Assembly (NCBI RefSeq): GCF_002531575.1
Contig: NZ_NWTI01000003.1
Coordinates: forward strand, 310,001 to 374,000
Origin: Bradyrhizobium sp. Y36
GTDB taxonomy: Bacteria; Pseudomonadota; Alphaproteobacteria; Rhizobiales; Xanthobacteraceae
Direction: 5' to 3'
DNA length: 64,000 nucleotides
Shown: positions 36,201 through 48,200 of the stretch, piece by piece
Layout: each line of letters opens with the position of its first letter
How positions within the stretch are numbered: position 1 is the stretch's first letter
The notes under the pieces: model-generated
Seen by the model: the letters and a program-made list of their open reading frames with translations, nothing else
Databases searched by the model: none
What the model was told of the DNA's origin: nothing
Position numbers and translations under genes: made by a program

Positions 36201-39200
36201 CCGGTCGCCGTGAGCTGGATCGCATTGCCGGCGGAGATGTTGCCGAGGATCAGATCGCCGGTGGTCTGCTTCACGTAGATGCCTTGCGCCGACGACACGT
36301 GGTCGAGCTGGTCGTTGGCGGGATCGGCGAAGGCGATCTGGATCGCGTTCGCATTGGTCGCGGGATTACCCCCTGTGGTTCCCGAGGGAGCGCCGACATT
36401 GCCGCGCTCGGCGATCAGGGTCAGGTTGGCGATGTCGCCCGAGATCACGGCCCCACCCGCATTGGCGGAGATACCGCTGACGGCGTCGAGCTTGACGTCG
36501 CCGCGGCCGGTCACCTGGATGCCGTTGGCCTGCGCGGCCGTGATCGGGCCGTAGTTCGCGGTGACGCCACCGAGCGAGAGGCTGTTCTTGCTGCCGAGAT
36601 AGATGTTGGTCAGCGCCTTGGCCGAGATCGCAATCGGATTGTCGACGACCACGAGGTTCTGCTGCGACAGGCTGACCGTATAGGTCGTGACATGCGTGGT
36701 CGGATCGATGACCGCACCGACGGTGAGCTGGCCGGGACCGGCGGTGGCCAGCAATCCCCTCTGCTCCGGCGTCAGCGAGGAGGCATCGACGCTGGTGAAG
36801 GTGAAGGTCTGGGGCGCTGCCGAATTGCCGACCGAGCCGCGCGGCGCGTAGAGCATGATCTGGTTGGCGCTGACGTTGGCCACGACGTTGTCGTCGATCG
36901 GCGGCGGGGCCGCGCCGACGGCCGAGGACGACACGGTGTAGGCGAGCTGGCTCTGCGTCCACTGCGAACCCGCCGTGATGATGCCGTAGACCCGCTCGGT
37001 CGAGGCCAGCGTGTAGCTGTAGGTCGCGCTATAGGCGTTCAGCGCGGTCTGCAGTGCCGTATTGCTCGGCATGCGCTGGTTGGCCGTCGAGACACCGTCG
37101 AACAGCTTGGTGAACAGCGTCGACGACAGCGAGCTGCCGAACAAGGTTCCCAGCGGATCCGAAGGCGCGCTGCCGAGCAGGCTGGTCAGCGAGGTCTTGA
37201 GCTCGTCGGTGGTGATCTTGCCGAGCAGGAACTGATCCCGCAGGAACCGCGTCGTGGCCTCGGTCTTCATCTGCGTCGCGGTGACGTCGGCAGGGTCGAT
37301 GCCGAGCTTGGCCGCCACCTGCGCCCGCAGCACCGTCTGCCCCACCGAGGTCGGGTTGTAGGTGCTGCCGTTCGGGAAGGCGATGTTCCTGAGCTGGAAG
37401 TAGTCGTTGTAGGCCGACGTCACCATCGCCTGGTAGCTGTTGACGGCGTTGGTGGCGGCGTTGCCGCTGAGCAGGTCGAGGCTGGTCCAGACGTCCTGCA
37501 GATGCTGGCTCTGCGCCTGCGTGAGGCCGACCGCCGCCCGGCCGTTCAGGATGCTGGCCTGGTTGCCGTCGGAGCCGGCAGCCTCCAGGAACACCGGGCC
37601 GCCGATCGACTGGATCGTGCCGAGGCGCAGGTCGCCCTTGGACTGGATGACGTAGGTGCCGGTGGCCGAGGCGCTGTCGAGCACGCCGCCATCGACGGCC
37701 CCGCTCGCCTGCGTCGTGCCCGTCGCCTGGATCACCAGCGGATTGATGTTGGTCAGGGTCGAGGCGCCGTTGACGACGGCGCTCGTGGCGCCGATCGCAC
37801 CGGAGGTGGAGTTGATCTCGATATTCTTGCCGATCACGACCGGGTTGGCGACGTTGTAGGCAGAGGCCGAGTTGATGTCGCCGGTCGCCGACAGGAACAC
37901 GTTGCCCTGCGGCGTGGCGCCTGCCGAATTCACCTTCACCTGGTTGATCGAGAGCGCGCCGATGGCCGAGATCGCGATGTCGCGGTCGATCGAGCTGGCA
38001 GTCAGGCTGCCGCCATAGAGCTGCACCTGGACAGGCGCCTTGGTGGTGCCGAGCGTGCCGATGCCGCCGTCACCCCGAAGCGTCACGCTCGTCCCCGAGA
38101 TCACCGGGTTGTTGGCATTGGCGCCGACCGTGATCGTCGAGTTGGCGCCGGTGGCGGCAAGCGTCGTCGCGCCCTGCTGGTTGTTGATCGACCCGTTGAT
38201 GACGATGCCCGAGGTCGAATTGACCACGACGTCGCTGCTACCGCCGCCGGTGAACTTGATGTTGATCGGGTTCGACGCCTTGACGGTGTTGGTCAGGGTG
38301 AGCGTCAGGTGATCATAGATCGCCTGGTACCAGTTGTACTGGGCGTCCGCGCCGCAACACTTTTCGGGGTGGGTGTTGAGCGGATTGATGTTGCCGTGCG
38401 AGTCTACGCCGTCGGCCCAGTGATAGCTGCCGGTGGCGGTGGTGACCTTCTGGTAGTTGCTGGCCTGCGTACCCGAAACCAGGCTGATCGAGCGGGTCCA
38501 GTTCTCCCCGGTGGTCTGATTGGGCGTGAAGTGCCAGCCGTAGTCGAACTGCGTGCTGTTCGTGGGTCGATCCACCGTGGCGGTGTCGACCCACTGGTAG
38601 AGCATGTTCGCCTGCGTCGCGTACTGGATACCGGCCGTGCCAGTCCGGGCTGTCAGCATCGACGGGTCGATCGCGGCCGCAGTGACGCTGTTGGTCTGGT
38701 ATTTCGTCACCTGCTGGTTGCTCGCCGCCTTGGGATCGTAGACATACCACGTCGTCTTGCCCTGGAGCTGGTCGACGATCTCGACCACGCTCTGGGCGGT
38801 GGCGCTGGTATTGATGGCGTTGGTGACGAGCGCAAGCCCGCTGGTGTTGTTGACCGTGACCGTGCCGGCGCCACCCTTGATCTCGATGTTTCCTTGCGTC
38901 TGGGTGTTGTCGGTCGAGGTCGAGATGATCTTGCCGTTCAGATAGACGTAGCCGCCGGCACCCTGCGCAACACCGTTCAGGATGAGCTGGTCGGTCAGAG
39001 CGTTGTACCTGACCCCGATCTTGGCGTCGCCGCTGGCCGACGCCGTCACGGAGCCCGAGACGTCGTAATAGACGCCGTTGCGCGCATTGGCCTGGGCCGC
39101 GGCAAAGTCCGCGCCGCCGTTGCGGTTCTTGAGGCCGTTGCTGCCATAGATGGCATCGTACGCCGCGGCGCCGATGTTGACCGAGTAATTGCTGCTGGAG

Positions 39201-42200
39201 CCGGCCTGGATGGTGCCGTTGATGTTGATCACCGACGCCGAGATGATCACCGCCTGTCCGGTGATCGTCCGAGTGGACGTCGCGGTGGCCGGCGTATCCG
39301 CGGTCTTCGCCGTGATCGCATCCGGCTGGATGTTGATGACCTGGAAGAAGGCCGAGCAGCCCGCGCAGTTGAACGGCGTCTTGTACGGACCGCTATCCGC
39401 GTAGACGTTCCGCCCGTCATAGGTCGTCTTCTCCCACGGCGCAGTCGAGATGACCTGACTGGTCGGCCCCTCGATCTGCTGGAGCGTGCTGACGCTCGGT
39501 ACGCTGCCGGCGTTGGGATTGCCGTTGCCGGGCGCGCCCTGGCCCATCGGCAGGAAGATCGACGAATAGAGCGAGGTGCCGTCGTAGAACGTCATCAGCA
39601 TGCGCGCGGTGAAGATCGTGCTGGCGTCGGCGTTGCCTACCGGTGCATAGATGCCGCTACTGCCGCTGGCGCAGCAGTAATAGAAATATGGGTGATCCCC
39701 TCCCGAGCCGATATGGGGAGCGGTGTAGTAGTCGCCGTAGGCACCGAGATAGGTGGCCGCCGTCATCACTGCCGTCAGCGCGTCTTCGGGCCTGTCTTCA
39801 GTGGTGGCCCATTGCGAGGTGACCGCGCTGCCGCTGTCGTAGAAGCTCCCGATACCGCCGAGGAAGGTGAAGGTGCCTTTGGGCACTACGATCTGGACGG
39901 TCGCGGCACTGAGCGACTGCGATGCGACGACGCTGCCGAGATTGTTGATGATCTTGAGCAGGCCGTTGGCGTTGTTGACGGCGCCATTGAAATAGATGTC
40001 GGGCGTGCGGGTCAGCACGTTGCCGTTCTGGTCGATGCCTTGACCTGAGTCAGGATCCAGGCGGTTGTAGGTGGCGGAGACGTCGATGACCGGCGTCGCG
40101 CTCGGCATCGCGGTGAAGGTCACATTGGAGTGCGAATCCGGGTCAACATGGTCGATCTGGCGATAGGTGATGTTACCTCCGGTCACATCGGTGACCGTGA
40201 GGTTGCCCAGGCTCATGAAGTCGAGGCCCTTGTTCTCGATCTTGATCAAAGGCGAGCTGCGCGCGATGACCGCGGGCGCGGCAGGATTCGTGCCGCTGTT
40301 TCCGGTGAGCTTCTGCGCCAGGATCGAGACGTTGCCGGCGGACACCAGGATGTCGCCGAACGCAAAGGCGTTGCCGGGCGCGTCGGAGGTGAACGGCGCC
40401 TGCTTGATCAGCGTATCGATCTGCCGCTGGATGTCGCCGGTCGGATCGGTGCCGGACGGCGACATGCTGGCGGGCGACGTCGGTGTCGCCGCCGCGAGTT
40501 GGGCGCGGATCTGCGTCGCGGTCAGGCCGGTCAGCGTCGCCAGCTGGCTGACGACCAGATCGTACGGATTGAAGTTGCCGACGATGGTGTACTGGACCGT
40601 CTGGTGGTTCCAGCTCATCACCGAACTGAAGTGGTTGACGTCGGAGACGGACTCGAGGACCGACGAGGAGCCGTTGGTCAGCGTCGAGTCAGGACTGGTC
40701 GTGCTCAATGTCGGCGTCGATGCGCCCAGATTGATCGTGATCGTCAAATCGTTGTTGACGCCGGCAACCACCCGGCCGTTGAGCGCGACATCGCCGGTTC
40801 CGCTGGTGTGGCTGTGGTTGTCGCTGTTCTTGGCGCTGAAGATGTCGAGATACGGGTTGTAATTGCTGCCGTTGCCGGTGGCCGTGACCTGCCCCTGCGT
40901 GGCGCCGAGATAGATGTCGCGCGCGCCGAGAATGCTCGAGGTCGGGGCCAGCGTCAGGCTCGTGGTGTCGTCGGCATTGGCCGTGCCGCGATAGAGCGCC
41001 GAGATCGGAATGGCGGTGTTGTTGTAGACGACCGTGGTTGCCGTCGCCTGGATGCTGCTGAAGACGGTGCCGTCGCCGGACAGGCCGGCATACATGGTGA
41101 TGTCACGCCAGGCCACGATCTTCGCGTTGTCGCCGACATTGACGGACTGGGTGGCATGGACCCAGCTGTTGGTGCTGGCGCCGACGCCCGCGATCGCGCC
41201 GTAGAGGCTGGCATTGGCGTTGTTCGCCGCCGCCATCTTCGCGGCCGTGCCGACATAGATCTTGCCGGCACTGAACAGCTCTCGGGCGTTGATGTTGACC
41301 GCGAGCGTGGCATTCGCCGTCATGTTGGATTCGGCGCCGCCGCCGGCGAAGAAGCTGGCGGTGGCGAGGCTCGCGGTATCGTTGGTGTTCAGCGTGTTGT
41401 AGGCCTCGATGTTGATCACCGCGGTCGAGGTCCTGGGATCGTCGTTGAGGCTCAGCACCGTGCCGACGCCGATATTGGTATTGACGCGCTGGGTCACGAA
41501 GGACTCGCTCAGCGCCGCCGCTCCCGAGAACGATCCGCCCGAGCCCGATCGCGCGCCGCCGCCGGCCTGGTTGACGACGTCGTTGGCGATGACGACCATG
41601 TCGCCGGCCGCCGAGTTGATGATCAGATGCGTCCCGATCTCGGCCGTCGTGGTGGAGTCGACGTCGTTCCTGGTCTTGCCGGCGGACACGCCCGCCGTGG
41701 ACGCCTGATAGGCGTCGCCGCTCGCGGCGTAATTCGTGGTGTGCGTCGCCTTGATCGTGAGGCCGCCGAGATAGAGCGTGTCGTCCGTCGAGCCGCCGTC
41801 GAACCGCGCATTGGTCACGGCGGTCGAATTGGTGGTGGCGACCGCTGCCGCACCGGCATAGGTTCCGCCCGCGCCGACAAGCGCGTTGGAGACATTGGTG
41901 TCCGTGCCGTCCGCCCGGATCGTGAGCTTGCCGGTGTAGGCGGCCCGGTTCAGGGCATCCATGTCGGCAGGTGCGCCCAGATAGGCGTAGGTCTGCGCGT
42001 TTGAGGACGTCTGGGCGACGGTGGCGCCGAGGGCCAGGAAGCCACTCGAGAGCCCGGTCCCTTCGGCATATTGCGAACTGTCGTTCTCGGCCTTGATGGA
42101 GACGTCGGCGTTGGGGAGCCGGATTCCCGCCCCGCCATAGGCCTTGACCGTGGCATTTTCGGAGGCCTTCGCGTAGCTGCCCTGCGCGCCGATCAGCGAG

Positions 42201-45200
42201 CCGCCGCCACCGGCGAGTGCCTTGGCCCAGGTCGTCGTGCCATAGATCAGCGTCGTGACGCCGCCACTTGTCTGCGTTCCGATGATGGGCACCAGCGCCA
42301 TCGCGGTCACGGCGAGCTTGCCGCCCGAGAAGCTGGTGTTGTCACCGACATCCGCGGTGACCGTCGCGCCGACCGTCGACTGGGCGATGGCAACGCCGAC
42401 CGCGCCGCCACCGACCGAAACGCCGATCGCCTCGCTCGATAGATTGGGCGTGATCGCAGCTCCCACCAGTGTGCCGTCTCCGGCCGTAGACGTGGTGATC
42501 GCCGCGCCGGCCCCGATCTCGGCAAGCACGCCCGAATCTTCGTGAGCCTCTGCATCCGCGCCGGCGCCGGCAACGATGCCGCCCGAGAGCGCCGTTGCAG
42601 TCGTGCTCATCGTGCCGGCGCCCGAGGCCCCGACGCCCAGTGTCGACGTATTGATGGTCGCGCCGTCCAGGACCCGCGCTGTCACAGAGCTGTTGCGGCT
42701 CGCCGTTGCGACCGATGCGCCGACGGCCACGGCGCCGGCGCTGGCGCCTCCCGTGAAGACGACCTGGCTCGTTGAATCCTGCGCCAGGACACCGACGCCG
42801 GTGCCGCCCGTCCCCGTGATCTGGCCACCGAGCGTGGCCACCACGGTGTTGCTGACATTGCCGACGGCCACGGCGGCCTGGGCGCCGAAGTAGAGCCCCG
42901 CGCCGCCGGCGATCGCCTCGGTGTCGATGGTCTTGCCGGCGTAAGGTCCGTCGGTGGCGTCCTTGACGATCGCCGTGACGTTGACGGCCGGCGCCGACGC
43001 GACCAGGGGCGTATCCGCAGCCACCAGATTGCCGGCGCCATTGCGTCCGTAATCACTCAGATTGGCGAACACGGTGCTGTTGACGCTGGTGTAGCCGATG
43101 CCGGCCCCGATGCCGAGATTCTTCGCAAAGCCGGCGCCGAGGAGATACATCTTGGCCGCATTGGCGCTGGTCGCGGCGACATTAACCTGCGTACCCGTGA
43201 CGTTGCCGCCCGCGATCTGGGCGATGACCGCGTCATTGCCGCCGCTCAGGACATTGCTGACGTCGTAGGTCGAGCTGACATTGGCGCTGTTCGGATTGCC
43301 GGCCGTGCCGCTCGCGACGGCGCCGCTGCCCTGGCTGTTGCTGGTGCGGCTGTTCACGGACGCGATGGTGCCGTTGCCACCCTGATTGAGCTGGCCGGTC
43401 TGCTGGCCCTGGGTGTCGGCGTCCGCGGTGTTGGTGCCGATGATGATGACGCCGACGGTCGCGCCGATGCCGACGCTGCCGCCGATGCCGGCGGTGACCG
43501 CATAGGACAGCACCTCCTTGGTGCTGAGCGCGTTGACGTTGATCGCGCCGGACGAATTGAGATTGCTGTTCCAGCTCTCGGCGACGGTCCGGCTCTTGAA
43601 CACGATGACGTTGGCCGCAGCGCCGACGCCGACCCCTCCTCCGCTGGCGCCGACCGCGAGCGCGCCCGCGATCTCCTTGATCGCGACGTCCTCGTTGGCG
43701 TTGACCGTGACCGCGCCGGCCGCACCGCCCGTCACACCCTGCAGCGTGGTGTCGTAGACGCCGGCGATGGTGGTGTTGTTGGCGACCTCGATGTTCGCCA
43801 TGCCGGCGATCGCGGCGGTGCCCGTCGAGAGCGCGCCACCGATGGCGTAGGCTTCGAAGCGGTTCTTGGTCTTGGCCTCGACGTCGAGCGCGCCGCTCAA
43901 ATTGAGCGCGGTGGTGTGCGCGGCGCCATTGCCCTGATAGCGAAACTCATCGCCGACATAGGCCAGCGTCCGGTTCGAGGAGACCTGGACCAGGAACGCC
44001 GCGCCGATCGCGGCCTGGCTGCCATAGGCGCCCGAGCCGTTCGCGGAGAAGATGCCGGTGTTGTTGTTGGCGTTCACCGTCAGCGACGAAGCGGTCAGCG
44101 CGCCGCCGTCGACATAGGCTTCCGTGGTCGCCTGGAAGACGTTCAGGCCGACCGAGCCGGTGTTGAAGCCGATCGCGATCGAGGACGCATCCTGCTCCGC
44201 ATTGGCCTTCACGGTCACGGCGCCCACCGTCGCGCTCGACGACTGGACGCCGCCGACTGTGGCATTGGTGATATAGGCGAAGGTTTCGCGCGACATCGTC
44301 GTCGAGACGATCGTCGCGCCACCGCCGCCGCTGCTGCCGTAGGCGATGCCTGCGCCGAACGCGCCGGAATAGGAGAAGCTCGACGCCGCCACCTCGACCT
44401 GCGGCTTGAGCGTCGACGAGGTCAGGCGCGTGTCGATGGACGCGCTGTCGATATAGGCTCGTGTCGCCCCGCTCATCACGTTGGTGATCGGGTTGATCAT
44501 GATCGAGATGCCGCCGCTCGCGGCGACCGACGCGACGTTGGTCACGACAGCCTGGTGCGAGCTCGCGACCACGGCGAGGCCGCGCAGGACGTCCTGGTTC
44601 TCGGTGAGGTCGGGCGTAGTGTCGGTCGGCGCGTGGGCCGTGCCGAGATCAAAGGCATGAACGAGCGTGCCGTTGTTGACCGACAGCGTATCGGTGGTGC
44701 TGGTCCCGATCGCGTCGACCTTGGTGTTCACTCCCGAGATGTAGGCGGCGGTGGTTCCGGTGATCTGGTTGGTCACCAGCGAACCCGCGCCGCCGGCCGC
44801 GCCCTTGCTGATCGACAGGGCGCCGGCGAACACGGCCGCCTTGTCGTTGTTGCCCGCGACCACGCCGACATTGTTGGTGGCCGTGACATCGGCCCCGTTG
44901 ATGCCGTTGGTGCCGGCGGCAGTGATGTTGGCGGTGACGTTGGTCCCCATCAGATTGGTGGCGACCGAACCGGCGAGCCCAACCTGCGAGGACATCGCAA
45001 CGCCGACGGCGACGGTCGAGATGGCGGCATTCGAATTCGCACCGACGGCGACGCTGCCGGATGCGGTCAGCTTGGAGCCGGTGACGCCGGCACTGACATT
45101 GTTGGCGATGCTGCTGTAGACGAGCGCGAGGCCCGCGGCGCTGCCTTGCGTCGAGGCGCCCGCGATCGCGGCGGTTCCGGTGATGCTGGAATTGTCGGTC

Positions 45201-48200
45201 GCGTTGACGGAGATGTTGCGGCTCGTGACGGACGATTGCGACGCGCTCGACAAATTGTTGCCGATGGCGGCCGAAACGGTATTGGCGATCGAACTGATCG
45301 TCGTGCCGCCGACGCCGGCGAACTGCCCGGTCGCAAGGCCAAAGCCGATCGTGACCGCCTGGATCTTGGAGGAATCGACCGCACTGACGCGGACATTGCC
45401 CGGGGCCGACATCAGCACATTGGCGATGTAGGCCGAATGCGTCGTCGCAACGGTGTTGTAGACGATCGAGGCGCCGACATTGTTCTTGCCGGCCTGGATC
45501 AGGCCCGCAACGGAGACGATGCTGGCGCCAGGACCGTTACCCGTGCCGTCGTTGAGAGCGGCTGCGCTAAAGTCGATGCAGTTCTGCGTCCCCATGCCGC
45601 CGGCGGCCGTGCAGGTGTCGGTGGCGAGATGGTTGTTGTTGCTCTTCTTGACGAGGTTGCCGAGCGCCGTATCCAGGTCCGCAACGGCCCCGCTGTCCGC
45701 CAGCACCGTCACGCCGCCGACATTGATGCTCACCGTCGAGCCGCTGTTGATGTAGGCCGTGGTGGTCGGCGTGATCTCGCTGACGACGACCGCGCCGGCA
45801 AGGCTGTTGGCGCTGGCCCCTCCCCCGCCCGAGGCCGCACCAGCCGCAATCACGCTGGCGCTGTCGGCCATCACCAAGAGGGTGTCGTAGTTCGAGATCG
45901 CGGTGCTGCGGATATGCGCGTCGGTCGCGTTGCCGCCGGTGGGATCGCCGATCGAGGCATAGGTCAGCCCGATGCCGACGCCGGCCTGGCCGCCCGAGAT
46001 GTAGAGCGAGCCGCCGCCGATCGCGATGTTCGTGGTCTGGTAGGCGTCGACCTCGAGCGCCCGGTTGACGCCGCTCGCCTGCCCCGTGATCGTCGAGCTC
46101 TCGATATAGGCGTTGGCGCTGTCGGTGATGATGCCGACCGAAGCGGACAGCGACGCCGAATTGGATTTCGATCCCGCCACGCCGATGGCGACGACCGTTT
46201 CCGAGCCGCCATTGAGCGCCTGCACGGTCACCGAACTCTGGTTGTTCATCGTGGCGCCGTAGATATAGGCGAGCGTCGCGTTGTTCGACATCGCCGCGGC
46301 AATGGCACCGCCGATCGCAGCTCCCTGGGCGGATGCCCCGGCCAGATTGAGTGCCGCCGAACCGGAGCCACTGTTGAGCATCGTGTCGTTCAGGGCCTGA
46401 ACGATCGTGCTGGTCGTGACGGTGCCAGCCGTCGTGTACTTGTTGACCGTCGTGTTCCTGATATAGGCGCTGGTGCCGAGCGCGACGTCCCCGATCGACG
46501 AACTGCCGGCGAGATCGATACTGAAACCGTCGGTGCTCGAGCCCGAGCTCGAGCCGATCTTGCTCGCGGCCGTCGCCACGCCGGCGGCCCCGCCGGTCGC
46601 ACCTGCACCGGCGGCTCCCGCCTTGTCCGAGAAGCTGGAGGCTTGCGGCTCGGAGATCGAAGCCGCGACCGCTGCGGTCGTGATGCGTCCGGACGTGGTC
46701 GCACTGATCGTGAGATTGTCGACGTTGACGGCCCCGCTGCCGCCGCCATTGCCGGCGAACGGATCGTCGGCGCTGAAGGGACCGGGCCTGATATCGGAAT
46801 GATTGTCGCCGATATAGGCCGACGTGTCGGTGTTTGCACCGAGATAGGCGACCGCCAATCCGACGGCCGAACCGCCGCTGGTGTTCCGGCTCATTGCCCC
46901 CGCCAGCGTGATGACCGACAGGTCCTGCTGCGCCAGGATTCCGACCGTCGGAGCGTAGACGGTTGCCTGGCTCGATATCGACGCATGAGTCGTGTTGTTG
47001 AGGAAGCCGAGCGAGGTGATGCCGTTGAGCGCCAGTGCGCCCGCAGCCTTGCCGGACGTCGGAGCAACCGCAATGAACTGATCGGAGGTGATGGCGTTGA
47101 CGGCGATATCGCCCGCCGCTCGCACCGTCGCGCCGTCCGAAATGCCGGCGATGGTCCTGGTGTTGAACTGAACGAGATTGAGCGCGCCGCCGACCGAGGA
47201 GCCGCCCGACGTGTTGCCGGGCAGGAAGCCGAGCGTACCGACATTGCCGGCCGCGTCGATCGAGGCCGTGGTCGTGGTCGCCGCGATCTGGATGCTGGTG
47301 TCGTAGGTGTGGACGTCACCGTTGTTGACCGTCGCGGACCAGCTGCTGCCGCAAGCCGCGGTGGTGCAAGTCGCGGTCAGACTGGCGCTGCCGGCTACCC
47401 ACGCCGTCGTGTTGTTGTTCACGACGAAATGGTTCAGCGAGCCGGCGAGGCCGATCGTGTCGCCGGCGTCGGCCGTAGCGTTGGCATAGCTCGTCAGGAT
47501 ATTGCCGCCAACGCCGAGATTGCCGTTGAGATGGCCGAGGACCTCGGTCAGTCCGTCCCACTTCAGCCAGGTATTGGTGATCGGCATCGAGGTGGTGGCG
47601 TCAACGGCGATGTTGGCCGCGTTGACGGTGGTGCCGCTGCCGATATAGGCGTTGGAATTGTGGTTGAAATTGCCCCAGGCGAGCGCCGCGCTGATCGCGA
47701 CGCCCTCGCCGCTGGTAACGTCCTTGGTGATCGCGGAAGCCGTCGCATTGCTGCGCACGCCCCGATCGATGAGAGTGCTGACGACCGCGACGTTGCCGCT
47801 GACATAAAGGCTCGGCGCGCCGCCGCTCGGATTCTGGCCGATCGATGCCGTCGCGTTTTCAGTGCTGTTGGCCAGCGACAGCGCACCGGCGGCCTTGAAA
47901 TTGAAGTTCACCGGCATCAGCGAGACCATCTGCTGAGCCATCATCCCCGTCAGGCTGGGGCTGGAGACCAAGAACTCCTGGATCGCGCCGACCAGGGCCG
48001 GCGTACCGACAATGGTCGACGCCATGGTCGAGTTGCTCGTCGTATTCGAGGTCGCCTCGACCAGAACGGAGCCGTTCATCCGCGACGACGCGCTGGTGCC
48101 CAGCGACGAGCCGAGCTTCGCGTTTGCGGATGTGGTGACGTCGCTGATCGCGAGCGCCCCGCCAACACCACCGCTGGCGGTCGGCGTGCTCAGCGCAACC

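Noticed and set aside
34922..40048. A 1,708-codon open frame on the plus strand, antisense to tpsA, with another of about 1,800 codons at 43916-49315
   Set aside because: Their sequence is Arg/Gly/Asp/Val-rich without domain, signal or membrane features and mirrors the Ala/Thr/Gly-rich codons of tpsA. High-GC codon bias keeps this antisense frame free of stops.
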